From Sideroxydans sp. (GTDB lineage: Bacteria; Pseudomonadota; Gammaproteobacteria; Burkholderiales; Gallionellaceae): a DNA stretch of 64,000 nt. The first letter of the stretch is position 1; each line of letters opens with the position of its first letter. The notes beneath the pieces are model-generated. The model was not told the origin of the DNA. It was given only the letters and a program-made list of their open reading frames with translations, and searched no databases. This document shows positions 1 to 9,993 of the stretch, one piece after another. The stretch lies in the NCBI GenBank assembly GCA_027310725.1, contig DAIDAG010000059.1, positions 62,001 through 126,000 of the forward strand. Reading direction: 5' to 3'. A program made the translations under genes and the position numbers.

Positions 1-2
1 CC

Positions 3-278
3 GTGGCCGGTTTCAGGGGAGAGACGCTGTTCGGCCCGAGGGCGGTCAATCTGCTGCATCGGGTAACACACGGCACACCCAGACTGGTAAACATCATTGC
101 GCACAAGGCGCTGCTGCTCGCCTATGCGGAAGGGCGCCAGCAGGTGCAGGCAAGGCATGTAAAAAAGGCCGCAGCCGATACGCCGGAATCGTACAGGGAC
201 TGGATGATATGGGTCTGGTGGGGTGCTGCCGCGGTGGCGGCGTCTGCGATCGTCGCGCTGGGCGTGTGGCTGCAATGA
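3..278 (+). CDS. C-terminal fragment of MshM/ExeA-like AAA ATPase (runs off left edge)
   Basis: RAVNLLHRVTHGTPRLVNIIAHKALLLAYAEG resembles the ExeA/MshM C-terminal AAA region; a TPR MshN-like gene follows with overlapping start. Confidence 0.65.
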   Translation: MAGFRGETLFGPRAVNLLHRVTHGTPRLVNIIAHKALLLAYAEGRQQVQARHVKKAAADTPESYRDWMIWVWWGAAAVAASAIVALGVWLQ

Positions 279-1342
279 GTCTCATCAATCAGGTATTGAA
301 CGAACTCGAAAGTCGGGGCGCAACCGTGCCTTTGGGCGAACAAACGATACGTGCCGTTCCCCCGCGCAGGAAGTCGCACGCTGTGCGCTATGTACTTGTC
401 GCTGTCGCGTTGGTGATCCTGCTGGTCGCAGGGAAGTGGTATCAGGGGCGCACAATGACTGTCGTGCACGAACAGCCTGTAGTGACAGCCATGCCGAAGG
501 TGGTGGCGCTTCCGCCGGTCGCTCCGGCGTCGGCAATAGTTTCAGTACCCGTCGAGGCGACGAGCATGATGGCCGTGTCCGGCGTATCAGCGCCTGCCGC
601 CGATTTGCATGGCAAGCCGGTCCTGGTAGTGAAGAGCGAAGAACAGCCTGTAACCGCGCCCGATGTGAAAAAGGCTGCGCGGCACAAATCGAGGCAAGCC
701 GCGGATCGGACCGCGGATGACGCTGACGTCATGCCGGCAGAAAACTCTCCCGACCTGGAGCTCAAGAAGGTCAGTCCGCAGCAGCGGGCAGAGAACGAAT
801 TTCGCAAAGCCAATCTGGCATTGCAGGAAGGGAGGACGAATGATGCGCTGGCCGGCTATGAAAGCGCGCTGCTCATCGACGCGTCGTATAAAGACGCGCG
901 CAAAGCCTGGGTCTCCGTGTTGATCAGTCTGAAACGCAACGAAGACGCCGAACGCGTGCTGCAAAAGGGGTTGAAGCGCGACCCGCACGACGCTTCGTTT
1001 GCCATGCTGATGGCGCGTTTGCAGGTGGAGCGCGGCGCTATGCAGCTGGCCCTTGACACGTTGCAGAAGACGTTGCCCTATGCCGAGGATCAGGCCGATT
1101 ACCAGGCGTTTCTGGCAGCCCTGTTGCAGCGCCAGAACCTGCAGGAAGAAGCCGTTGCACATTATCAAGTCGCGCTGAAACTGGCACCCAATAACGGTAT
1201 CTGGCTGATGGGTCTGGGAATCTCGCTGCAGGCGCTAAAACGCAATGATGACGCCCGTAACGCCTATCAGCGCGCGTTGGCCTCGAATAGCCTGAGCGCC
1301 CAGTTGCAGGCGTTCGTGCAGAACAAACTCAAAGAACTTTGA
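275..1342 (+). CDS. mshN: TPR-containing MshN-like MSHA biogenesis protein
   Basis: Starts MSLINQVLNELESRG at 275, overlapping the upstream stop; one TM segment then TPR units (AENEFRKANLALQEGRTNDALAGYESALLID). Confidence 0.65.
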   Translation: MSLINQVLNELESRGATVPLGEQTIRAVPPRRKSHAVRYVLVAVALVILLVAGKWYQGRTMTVVHEQPVVTAMPKVVALPPVAPASAIVSVPVEATSMMAVSGVSAPAADLHGKPVLVVKSEEQPVTAPDVKKAARHKSRQAADRTADDADVMPAENSPDLELKKVSPQQRAENEFRKANLALQEGRTNDALAGYESALLIDASYKDARKAWVSVLISLKRNEDAERVLQKGLKRDPHDASFAMLMARLQVERGAMQLALDTLQKTLPYAEDQADYQAFLAALLQRQNLQEEAVAHYQVALKLAPNNGIWLMGLGISLQALKRNDDARNAYQRALASNSLSAQLQAFVQNKLKEL

Positions 1343-1344
1343 AT

Positions 1345-2112
1345 TTAATGGTCGTGCGGCAATGTCCGTGCCACCACCCAGGCGCTCACTTCGCGTGCAC
1401 CGGCTTGCTTCAGTGCCTGTGCCAATTCACCGATCGAAGCGCCCGTCGTCATCACGTCGTCCACGATCGCCACATGTTTGCCGCGCACACCGGCGTCGGA
1501 CTTGCAGGTGAAGGCCTGGCGCATGTTCTTGTCTCGCTCTTTCCACGGCAGCGAGGATTGCGGCGGCGTGTTGCGCACCCTCTCGCAGGCATGCGCAAGC
1601 AGGGGGATGTCCAGCCGGCGCGAGATGCGGCGTGCCAGCAACATCGATTGGTTGAAGCCTCTTTCGCGCAATCGCACCGGATGCAGCGGCAAGGCAACCA
1701 GACAGTCCGGTGTGGCGGTTACCCGCTTGACCACGGCATCGGCAAGATAATTGACCAGTATCAGGCGATCACGAAACTTGAGCGACTGGATCAACTTGTC
1801 GAGCGGGAAGTTATAGCTGAATGCGGCCACGGTATGGTCGAAGGCTGGAGGTTGCTTCAAACATTCCCCGCATACATCGCCAGCCGGGGTGGGTAGGGCG
1901 CAAACCGGGCAGTGTTTTCCGGTCAGGCGCGGCAATTCGGCATCGCAAGCCGCGCAACACAGACCGCTCTGGCTGGGCGCGCCACAGAGCAGGCAGGGCT
2001 GCGCAGGCAATAAGCGCATAAATTTTGCACTGATGTCTAACGGGCGATGGGATAAAATAGACAAGTCGTTCCGATCCTGTGATGTTCCGGGGCGAAGCTG
2101 ATTCCCTGTCAT
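1345..2112 (-). CDS. comF: ComF family phosphoribosyltransferase-like protein
   Basis: N-terminal CxxC zinc motifs (CLLCG, CPVCALP, CGECL) and PRPP loop [13 protein letters not shown]; start codon uncertain (an internal Met at [13 protein letters not shown] is likely). Confidence 0.85.
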   Translation of the reverse strand: MTGNQLRPGTSQDRNDLSILSHRPLDISAKFMRLLPAQPCLLCGAPSQSGLCCAACDAELPRLTGKHCPVCALPTPAGDVCGECLKQPPAFDHTVAAFSYNFPLDKLIQSLKFRDRLILVNYLADAVVKRVTATPDCLVALPLHPVRLRERGFNQSMLLARRISRRLDIPLLAHACERVRNTPPQSSLPWKERDKNMRQAFTCKSDAGVRGKHVAIVDDVMTTGASIGELAQALKQAGAREVSAWVVARTLPHDH

Positions 2113-2135
2113 TCTACTTGCTTGCCCATACTTTT

Positions 2136-3134
2136 ATGCAAACCAAAACCGTCGAATTCGTCCGTCCCGCCCAATCCCAAACGACGCCGCAGCGCTGGAG
2201 CGTCGCGGAAGTCGAGGCACTGTTCAAATTGCCCTTCTCGGACCTGATGTATCGCGCGCAACAAGTGCACCGCGAGCATTTTGACCCGAACGCGGTGCAG
2301 CTTTCCACCTTATTGTCGATCAAGACAGGAGGCTGTGCCGAGGACTGCGGCTACTGTTCGCAGTCGTCATACCACTCCGCGGGGGTGGAAAATACAAAAA
2401 TGCTGGAACTTGACGAGGTTTTGAAGGCGGCCAAAGCGGCAAAAGAAGCCGGTGCCGGACGCTTTTGCATGGGAGCCGCGTGGCGCGAACCTTCCAGGGA
2501 AGATATGACGGCTGTGCTGGATATGGTCAAGGAGGTGCGGGCACTGGGTTTGGAGACTTGCGCTACGCTGGGCATGCTGAACGACGAGCAGGCCGGACAG
2601 TTGCGGGACGCCGGGCTGGATTATTACAACCACAACCTGGATACCGCCCCCGAGTTCTACGGCAACATCATCAGTACGCGCGACTATCAGGACCGGATCG
2701 ACACGCTGGAACGCGTGCGCAACGCAGGCATGCATGTTTGCAGCGGCGGCATCATCGGCATGGGCGAGAGCCTGACGCAGCGTGCCGGCCTGATCGCGCA
2801 ATTGGCAAACATGGATCCCTACCCGGAAAGTGTGCCCATCAACAACCTGGTCAAGGTGGAAGGCACGCCGCTGGCGGATACGGAAGACCTCGATCCGCTG
2901 GATTTCGTGCGCACCATCGCCGCCGCGCGTATCACCATGCCGCAAGCCTTTGTGCGTCTCTCTGCCGGACGGGGGGAGATGAGCGATGCGGTGCAGGCGC
3001 TGTGCTTCCTCGCCGGTGCCAACTCCATTTTCTACGGCGACCAGTTATTGACCACGGGCAATCCCGCAGTCGAACGGGACCGCGCGCTGATGGGCAAGCT
3101 GGGCATGTACCCGCTTGCAGAAACAGACCATTAG
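2136..3134 (+). CDS. bioB: biotin synthase
   Basis: Radical SAM motif [28 protein letters not shown] at 2136. Confidence 0.97.
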   Translation: MQTKTVEFVRPAQSQTTPQRWSVAEVEALFKLPFSDLMYRAQQVHREHFDPNAVQLSTLLSIKTGGCAEDCGYCSQSSYHSAGVENTKMLELDEVLKAAKAAKEAGAGRFCMGAAWREPSREDMTAVLDMVKEVRALGLETCATLGMLNDEQAGQLRDAGLDYYNHNLDTAPEFYGNIISTRDYQDRIDTLERVRNAGMHVCSGGIIGMGESLTQRAGLIAQLANMDPYPESVPINNLVKVEGTPLADTEDLDPLDFVRTIAAARITMPQAFVRLSAGRGEMSDAVQALCFLAGANSIFYGDQLLTTGNPAVERDRALMGKLGMYPLAETDH

Positions 3135-3212
3135 CCACAGAGCACACAGAGATCACCGAGAGACCCTCGTTCTGTTCTGATTTTCTCTGTGTACTCTGTG
3201 CTCTCTGTGGCC
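3134..3212. repeat. palindromic interspersed repeat (CCACAGAG...CTCTGTGG family)
   Basis: gccacagagcacacagag ... ctctgtgtactctgtgctctctgtggc inverted arms between bioB and bioF; related copy at 59729-59800. Confidence 0.8.
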
Positions 3213-3215
3213 AAC

Positions 3216-4376
3216 ATGCCTTTCACCGAATTACAAAACGAACTGGACGAACGCGCGGCACTCGGCCTTCTGCGCAGCCGCCGCACGCTGTCGAGCCCGC
3301 AGTCCCCGCACATCATCGTGGACGGCAAACCCTATCTCGCCTTCAGCAGCAACGATTACCTCGGCCTCGCCAATCATCCGCAACTCATCGCGGCGCTGCA
3401 ACAGGGTGCGCAGCAATGGGGCGTCGGTGCGGGGGCGGCGCATCTGGTGAACGGACACTTCGAGCCCCATCACCGGATTGAGCAGCAACTAGCCGCTTTT
3501 GTCGGCAAGCCTGCAGCACTGCTGTTTTCCACCGGCTATATGGCGAACCTTGGCGCAGTGCAGGCGCTGGTCGGCAAGGGGGATACGGTGTTCGCCGACA
3601 AGCTTAATCACGCCTCGCTCAACGATGCGATGCTGCTCTCGCGTGCCGGAGTGAAACGCTACCGGCATGGCGATATGGCGCAACTGGAAAAGATGCTCGC
3701 ACAGACACACAGCGGGCGCAGACTTGTCATCACCGATGCCGTGTTCAGCATGGATGGCGATATCGCCCCGTTGCGCGAATTGCTCGCCTTGTGCGAGCAA
3801 TATGATGCCTGGCTGTACGCGGACGATGCGCACGGCTTCGGTGTTGTCGGCGAGAGGGGGCGCGGTTCAATGGCGCATTTCGGCATCGCGTCCGAACGTA
3901 TCATCTACATGGCGACGCTGGGCAAGGCGGCTGGCGTATCAGGCGCGTTCATCGCGGCAGAGCAGGTCGTCGTCGACACGCTCATCAACCATGCACACAG
4001 TTACGTCTACACCACGGCCACGCCGCCTGCCTTGTCTGTTGCGCTGTCGCAGAGCCTGCAGCTGATCGCCCAGGGTGATGGATTGCGTGCGCATCTGCAG
4101 AGATTCGTCGCGCAATTGCGCAACGGCCTGTCCGATCTGCCATGGCAACTGATGCCTTCGGATACCGCGATACAACCGCTCCTGGTCGGCGACAACCGGC
4201 AGGCACTGAAGCTGAGCGAGAGTCTGCGCGCGCGCGGAATCTGGGTTGCGGCGATCCGCCCACCTACCGTGCCACAGGGCACCGCAAGGTTGCGTATCAC
4301 GCTATCGGCAGCGCACAGCGCGGCAGATGTGGATCGACTCATCGGGGCATTGCATGAGCTTGCGCAGGAATCGTAA
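3216..4376 (+). CDS. bioF: 8-amino-7-oxononanoate synthase
   Basis: MPFTELQNELDERAALGLLRSRR; PLP aminotransferase class II motifs (YADDAHGFGVVGERGRG); position in bio operon. ORF start at 3189 possible. Confidence 0.95.
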   Translation: MPFTELQNELDERAALGLLRSRRTLSSPQSPHIIVDGKPYLAFSSNDYLGLANHPQLIAALQQGAQQWGVGAGAAHLVNGHFEPHHRIEQQLAAFVGKPAALLFSTGYMANLGAVQALVGKGDTVFADKLNHASLNDAMLLSRAGVKRYRHGDMAQLEKMLAQTHSGRRLVITDAVFSMDGDIAPLRELLALCEQYDAWLYADDAHGFGVVGERGRGSMAHFGIASERIIYMATLGKAAGVSGAFIAAEQVVVDTLINHAHSYVYTTATPPALSVALSQSLQLIAQGDGLRAHLQRFVAQLRNGLSDLPWQLMPSDTAIQPLLVGDNRQALKLSESLRARGIWVAAIRPPTVPQGTARLRITLSAAHSAADVDRLIGALHELAQES

Positions 4377-4398
4377 ATTCGCGCAGCGATGCGTTTGC

Positions 4399-4437
4399 AC
4401 CCTCTCCCTCCGGGGGAGGGTTGGGGTGGGGGAAACG
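4399..4437. repeat. palindromic C/G-rich repeat (ccctctccctccgggggagggttggggtggggg)
   Basis: Inverted copy of the element at 4666-4704 inside bioH. Confidence 0.75.
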
Positions 4438-4468
4438 TGCGAAGCTGCCTTCGTTCATGGGATGGGAA

Positions 4469-5305
4469 ATGTCTTCATTGCACGTTGAGAGCATCGGCAG
4501 CGGAGCGCCGTTGTTGCTGATTCACGGTTGGGGCATGCACGGCGGTGTCTGGGAGGAAGTGGCACAGAAGCTGGCCGCAGATCTCCGGGTGCATAGCGTC
4601 GATCTGCTGGGCTACGGAAAGAGTGCAAGGATCGATCTTCCTCCGCAGGAGAAGATGGCGATTGTCCCCTCTCCCTCCCCAACCATCCCCCGGAGGGAGA
4701 GGGGGATGGATTCGTTGAATGAAATAGTTGAGTTACTCGCAACGCAGTTCAGCGAGCCGCTCACCGTATGCGGATGGTCACTGGGAGGCCAGATCGCATT
4801 GCATTGGGCGGCACGCGAACCTGATAAAGTGCGGCGCCTGATCCTGGTCGCGAGCACGCCGTGTTTCGCCCAGCGTGCAGACTGGACTTGCGGCATGGAG
4901 AGCGATGTTTTGAGGCAATTTGCCGGCGATCTGGAACAGAACCATGCGGCCACCCTGCGCCGTTTCATCGCGTTGCAGCTGCGCGGCAGCGAGAACGAAC
5001 GCGAATTGCAGGTGCGGTTGCGCGAACGCCTGTTCAGTCGCGGTGAACCGGACATGGCTGCCCTGCGTGCCGGATTGGATATCCTGCGTGATGTCGATCT
5101 GCGAGGTGAATTGCAGGATATCAAGCAACCAGCCATGATTATTGCCGGTGAGCGCGACAAATTGACGCCGCCCGCAGCGTCGCGCTATATGGCGCGAACC
5201 ATGCCATCGGCGCAATTGATGGAAGTGGAAGGTGCGGCACATGCCCCATTTCTGTCGCACCCTGAGATTTTTATCGAACAAATAAAGAGCTTTCTGCATG
5301 AATGA
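4469..5305 (+). CDS. bioH: pimeloyl-ACP methyl ester carboxylesterase, with in-frame repeat insertion
   Basis: alpha/beta hydrolase: HGWGMHGGVWE, GWSLGG, AAHAPFLSHP; between bioF and bioC; alternative start at 4457. Confidence 0.92.
   Translation: MSSLHVESIGSGAPLLLIHGWGMHGGVWEEVAQKLAADLRVHSVDLLGYGKSARIDLPPQEKMAIVPSPSPTIPRRERGMDSLNEIVELLATQFSEPLTVCGWSLGGQIALHWAAREPDKVRRLILVASTPCFAQRADWTCGMESDVLRQFAGDLEQNHAATLRRFIALQLRGSENERELQVRLRERLFSRGEPDMAALRAGLDILRDVDLRGELQDIKQPAMIIAGERDKLTPPAASRYMARTMPSAQLMEVEGAAHAPFLSHPEIFIEQIKSFLHE
4666..4704. repeat. palindromic repeat inside bioH (cccctctccctcc ... ggagggagagggg)
   Basis: 13-bp perfect inverted arms 4666-4678 / 4692-4704; encodes non-conserved IVPSPSPTIPRRERGMD. 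Confidence 0.8.
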
Positions 5306-6167
5306 ATTCGAGATAGACAAACGGCAGGTCAGGCGAGCCTTCAACCGCGCCGCGCAGCAGTACGACGCGGCCGCAATCTTGCAACGCGAAGTGTGCACGC
5401 GCATGCTGGAGCGGCTGGACTACGTCAAGCTGCAGCCCGCGCGCTTGCTGGATGTCGGTAGCGGCACGGGCTGGGGCACGCGCCAATTGGGCGAGCGCTA
5501 CCCGCAAGCCGAGATCACCGCGCTCGATATCGCGATTGGCATGCTGCAGCTGGCGCGCGGAACGTCGGGCTGGTGGAGCAAGCTGTTTTCATCCAGGCGC
5601 CAGAATTACCTGTGTGCCGATGTCGAGGCTCTGCCTGTCGCCTCCGGCAGCATCGGAATGGTGTGGTCGAATCTCGCGCTGCAATGGTGCAACGATCTGC
5701 CCGCGACCTTCGTCGAGTTGAACCGTGTGCTCAAAGTGGACGGCTTGCTGATGTTTTCCAGTTTCGGCGTGGATACCTTGCGGGAGTTGCGAACCGCCTT
5801 TCACGACGTGGATGGCTATAACCATCTCAGCCGTTTCGCCGACATGCACGACATCGGCGATATGCTGGTGGCAGCGGGCTTTACCGATCCGGTGATGGAG
5901 ATGGAACGGATCACGCTGACGTACAACGATGTGCGGGCCGTGATGCAGGACCTGAAAAGCATCGGTGCGCACAATGCGACCGCCGGTCGCGCGCCCGGCA
6001 TGATGGGCAAGGCGGCATGGCAGCGCGTCACCGAGAATTACGAGAAGCTGCGCCGCGACGGCAAACTGCCGGCCACCTTCGAGATCATCTACGGCCATGC
6101 GTGGAAACCTGCTCCGAAGGCGACAGCGGACGGGCGTGCCATCATCAGGACCGATTTCAAGCTATGA
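5298..6167 (+). CDS. bioC: malonyl-ACP O-methyltransferase
   Basis: SAM motif LLDVGSGTGWGTRQL; overlaps end of bioH. Confidence 0.95.
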   Translation: MNEFEIDKRQVRRAFNRAAQQYDAAAILQREVCTRMLERLDYVKLQPARLLDVGSGTGWGTRQLGERYPQAEITALDIAIGMLQLARGTSGWWSKLFSSRRQNYLCADVEALPVASGSIGMVWSNLALQWCNDLPATFVELNRVLKVDGLLMFSSFGVDTLRELRTAFHDVDGYNHLSRFADMHDIGDMLVAAGFTDPVMEMERITLTYNDVRAVMQDLKSIGAHNATAGRAPGMMGKAAWQRVTENYEKLRRDGKLPATFEIIYGHAWKPAPKATADGRAIIRTDFKL

Positions 6168-6844
6168 GTTATTTCGTCACCGGAACCGATACCGGCGTGG
6201 GCAAGACGCTAGTGAGTTGCGCGCTGCTGCACGCCTTCGCGGCGCAGGGCAAGCGCGTGGCCGGATTCAAACCGGTCGCGGCGGGTTGCGACGATGACGA
6301 CCACAACGAAGACGCCAAACTGCTGCGTGCCGCAAGCACGGTGCAGGCGGCCTACGGCCAGATCAATCCCTATTGCTTCCATCGTCCTATCGCCCCGCAT
6401 CTGGCCGCACGGCATGCCGGGGTGAACATAGAGTTCGGACGCATCATGGCCTCGTACCGGGAACTGGCCGGGCAGGCCGACGAGGTCATCGTCGAAGGGG
6501 CGGGGGGATTCTGCGTGCCGCTGAACGACAGGCAAACCAGCGCGGATCTCGCCAGACAACTCGAGCTGCCGGTCATACTGGTGGTGGGCATGCGGCTGGG
6601 GTGCATAAACCATGCCTTGCTGACGATGCACGCTATCGCCCATTACCAACTAGAATGTGCGGGTTGGGTAGCCAATGTGCTGGATGCGGGCATGCCCGCT
6701 TTGCAAGAGAACATCCAGGCATTGCGCGAGCGCATCGCGGCGCCGCTGTTGGGCGTCATCCCCTGTCAGCCGCAACCGGATGCCAGAGCGGCGGCTGCGC
6801 ATTTGAACTTGGAGATGCTGGAGAAAAAAGAAGTCGATGGTTGA
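6164..6844 (+). CDS. bioD: dethiobiotin synthase
   Basis: MSYFVTGTDTGVGKTLVSCALL P-loop; EGAGGFCVPL; overlaps bioC stop. Confidence 0.95.
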   Translation: MSYFVTGTDTGVGKTLVSCALLHAFAAQGKRVAGFKPVAAGCDDDDHNEDAKLLRAASTVQAAYGQINPYCFHRPIAPHLAARHAGVNIEFGRIMASYRELAGQADEVIVEGAGGFCVPLNDRQTSADLARQLELPVILVVGMRLGCINHALLTMHAIAHYQLECAGWVANVLDAGMPALQENIQALRERIAAPLLGVIPCQPQPDARAAAAHLNLEMLEKKEVDG

Positions 6845-7547
6845 ATTCAGTCTTGTCGCGGTTTTCCTGGTCGGGCTGCTCAGCGGCGTACATTGTCTGG
6901 GCATGTGCGGCAGCATCGTCGGTGTCTTTACCGCACAGGTGCCGAAAGATGCGGCGCGCTGGCCGTTCCACTTGGCCTACAGCAGCGGGCGCATCGCGAG
7001 CTATGCGATAGCGGGGGCATTGGTTGGCGCGGTGGGGCAGGCCGGCTTGCTGATGCGCGACGCGGTTCCGGTGCAACATTTGCTCTTTACGTTGTCGAGC
7101 CTGATGCTCGTCGTGCTGGGCTTGTATCTTGCCGGTGTGTGGGGGGCGGTGCGGCAACTTGAACGGTTGGGCGGAGGTCTGTGGAAACGCCTGCAGCCCT
7201 ACACGACCAGACTGTTGCCGGTAAACACGGTGCCGCGTGCGCTGGGATTGGGCGCGTTATGGGGCTGGCTGCCGTGCGGGCTGGTGTACAGCGTGCTGCT
7301 CACCGCGCTGGCCAGCGGCAGCGCATTGCGCGGCGCACTCATCATGCTGGCTTTCGGTCTGGGCACCCTGCCGAATCTGCTCGCGATCGGCCTGTTCTGG
7401 GAAGGTATCAAGGGCTGGGTGCAGTCGCACCGCGTCAGGCTGATGGCAGGGCTCTTGGTGGCGATGTTCGGCGTGTATGGTTTGGTCAAAGTCGGATACA
7501 CATTTTATATAAACGGATGGAGCGGTAGCTGTCATGTCCCTGCGTAA
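6837..7547 (+). CDS. sulfite exporter TauE/SafE-like (urease accessory UreH-like) membrane protein
   Basis: SGVHCLGMCGSIVGVF; ALGLGALWGWLPCGLVYSVLL, typical DsbD/SafE-like two-half TM protein. Confidence 0.8.
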   Translation: MVEFSLVAVFLVGLLSGVHCLGMCGSIVGVFTAQVPKDAARWPFHLAYSSGRIASYAIAGALVGAVGQAGLLMRDAVPVQHLLFTLSSLMLVVLGLYLAGVWGAVRQLERLGGGLWKRLQPYTTRLLPVNTVPRALGLGALWGWLPCGLVYSVLLTALASGSALRGALIMLAFGLGTLPNLLAIGLFWEGIKGWVQSHRVRLMAGLLVAMFGVYGLVKVGYTFYINGWSGSCHVPA

Positions 7548-8121
7548 CCTGTTGCTGTTCTTGTTGCTGTCCCTGCTTGCCGCGTGCGGCGAGCAAACCC
7601 TGCCTTCCCCGTTCCAGGCCGGCGACGTGAGTGCGAAGTATGCACAAGCGGATTTTCATCTGAACGATGCCTCCGGCAAGCAGGTCAGCCTGGAGGATTT
7701 TCGCGGCAAGGTCGTGGTGCTGTTCTTCGGGTATACGCATTGCCCGCAGGTGTGCCCGACCGAACTCGCGGAACTGGCGCAGATGATGCGCAAACTGGGG
7801 AAAGACGCAGACAGGGTGCAGGTGCTGTTCATCACGCTTGACCCGGAACGCGATACGCCGGAACTGCTGGCGAAATATCCGGCGGCGTTCTACCCGACTT
7901 TCAAGGGACTGTCCGGCGATAGTGCGGCGACCGCACAGGCGGCGAAGGCATTCGGCGTGACTTACGAAAAGCAACCGAACAAGAACGGCGGTTACGATCT
8001 GGATCATTCTGCCGGGACCTATTTCATCGCCCCCAGAGGTCGCCCGATCCTGCTGTCGCCGTTCTGGCAACATTCCGACATGTGGGTGCAGGACGTCAGG
8101 TTATTGCTGGCATTCAGATGA
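7534..8121 (+). CDS. SCO1/SenC family copper chaperone lipoprotein
   Basis: Lipobox LLAACG; FFGYTHCPQVCPTEL CxxxC motif; DPERDTPE; conserved His in DHSAGTYFI. Confidence 0.93.
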   Translation: MSLRNLLLFLLLSLLAACGEQTLPSPFQAGDVSAKYAQADFHLNDASGKQVSLEDFRGKVVVLFFGYTHCPQVCPTELAELAQMMRKLGKDADRVQVLFITLDPERDTPELLAKYPAAFYPTFKGLSGDSAATAQAAKAFGVTYEKQPNKNGGYDLDHSAGTYFIAPRGRPILLSPFWQHSDMWVQDVRLLLAFR

Positions 8122-9938
8122 ATTCGTTGATCGACCTGTTGCGGTTCGAGCTGGACGAAAAAAATCTGCAGATACGCGCGGAACAGGTTCGGGCACGCAT
8201 CGACAGTTATCCGCTGATGCTGGTCGCGGAACTGGTGCTGGCGCCGATGCTGGTGATGCTGATGTGGGACAGGATCGCACACCCCACGTTGCAGATATGG
8301 CTGGTGGCTGTCTATGCCGTACATGCCATAGAGTACTATTTTTGGCGCCGCCGGCGCACACTCACGAAGACCGTTTTGCAGAATCTCGACTGGGACCGGA
8401 CGTTCCGACGTTTGACCGGGCTGGTCGCAATCACATGGGGCAGCGCCGGCGTCCTGATGTTCGCTCCCGGCGATCTGGCTTATCAGGCACTGCTGATCTG
8501 TGTGGTGATGGGTATGTCGGCGGGCGCCGCGACCAGCAACCCCTTCCATCCTCCTTCGATGTTCATCTATCTGACGATAATGATCCTGCCTCTGCTGGGG
8601 CGGCTCGCATGGGAGAACGATCCGACGCATTGGATATTGTTCGGCATGTTGACCATGTTCTTCATTTTCGTTCTCAAATCGTCACTCGAGCTGATCCGCA
8701 CCTTTGAACAGTCGCAGCGGCGCAGGTTCGAGAATGAGCTTCTGGTGGGTGCTCTGCTGGAGCGGAAAAGGGAAGCCGAGGCTTCGCGCCAAGTGGCGGA
8801 ACAGGCCAGTCAGGCGAAATCGAAGTTCCTCGCGACCGCCAGCCACGACTTGCGCCAACCTTTGCAGGCATTGCGATTGTTCTCCGATGCCTTGCAGGAT
8901 ACCGCCAGGGAAAAGGAGACGATCCGTCTTGCCGGGCAGATCGGCAAATCGGTCAATGCCCTGGTCGACATGTTCGACGATCTGCTGGATGTCTCGCGCC
9001 TGGATGCGGGTATCGTCGAGCCGCGCAAGCAGCATTTCATGCTGGGGTCGTTGTTCGACCGGATATACGGCGACTTTGCGCCGCTGGCGCAGGCAAAGGG
9101 CCTGAGTTTTCAGTTGCCCGTCTGTAACGGCAACAAGTGCGGCCCGCAAGACATATGCAATGTAGTGATCTACAGCGATCCCTTCCTGCTGGAGCGCATG
9201 CTTCGCAACCTCATTTCCAATGCACTTCGCTATACCGATACCGGCGGCGTGGTCGTTCGTTGCAGCTGCAGGATAGGCATGGTCGGCCTGGAAGTCGCCG
9301 ACACCGGCATCGGCATCCGGGCGGAGACCTTGCCCCACATCTTCGAGGAATATTATCAGGCCGACAATCCGCACCGGGACAGGCGCAAAGGGCTGGGGCT
9401 GGGTTTGTCCATCGTGCGCCGGATCGAGAGTCTGCTGGAATGCAAAGTGCTGGTCAGTTCGAGGCCGGGCATCGGATCGGCATTCAGTTTCGATATCCCG
9501 TTAGGCAATTCCGAAAACCTGGCACAGCCCTTCGTGATCACCCATTCGCAATACGACCTGAACGGCCGGGTCGTTGCACTGGTGGAAGACGATCCCGATA
9601 TCCGCGAAGTGACTGCCGACCTTCTGGAGCAATGGGGATGCAAAGTGACGGCTGGCGAGTATGCGGAAGACGTCATGCGCAAGCTGGATATCGCCGGGTT
9701 GAGGCCCGATCTGCTGGTGTGCGATTTCCGCCTGCCCTACGGCATGACGGCCATCCATGTCATCAAAATGATGCGAGAAAAATGGGGCAAGGACCTGCCT
9801 GCGGTGGTGCTGACCGGGGACACCGCCAGTGCAACCCTGCAGGAGATACACGACAGCAAAGCGATCCTGCTGCACAAGCCGATCGCGCCGATACGCTTGC
9901 GGGCGATGATGCATTTCGCCCTGAACGGCGAAACCTAG
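8118..9938 (+). CDS. hybrid sensor histidine kinase/response regulator
   Basis: TM domain, H-box SHDLRQPLQALRLF, ATPase GLGLGLSIVRRI, C-terminal receiver with CDFRLP and HKP. Confidence 0.92.
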   Translation: MNSLIDLLRFELDEKNLQIRAEQVRARIDSYPLMLVAELVLAPMLVMLMWDRIAHPTLQIWLVAVYAVHAIEYYFWRRRRTLTKTVLQNLDWDRTFRRLTGLVAITWGSAGVLMFAPGDLAYQALLICVVMGMSAGAATSNPFHPPSMFIYLTIMILPLLGRLAWENDPTHWILFGMLTMFFIFVLKSSLELIRTFEQSQRRRFENELLVGALLERKREAEASRQVAEQASQAKSKFLATASHDLRQPLQALRLFSDALQDTAREKETIRLAGQIGKSVNALVDMFDDLLDVSRLDAGIVEPRKQHFMLGSLFDRIYGDFAPLAQAKGLSFQLPVCNGNKCGPQDICNVVIYSDPFLLERMLRNLISNALRYTDTGGVVVRCSCRIGMVGLEVADTGIGIRAETLPHIFEEYYQADNPHRDRRKGLGLGLSIVRRIESLLECKVLVSSRPGIGSAFSFDIPLGNSENLAQPFVITHSQYDLNGRVVALVEDDPDIREVTADLLEQWGCKVTAGEYAEDVMRKLDIAGLRPDLLVCDFRLPYGMTAIHVIKMMREKWGKDLPAVVLTGDTASATLQEIHDSKAILLHKPIAPIRLRAMMHFALNGET

Positions 9939-9993
9939 AAGCCCTTGCAGGGAGTGGTATGATTGCGGGCGCGAAAGTATTGGGGGGTAAAAG

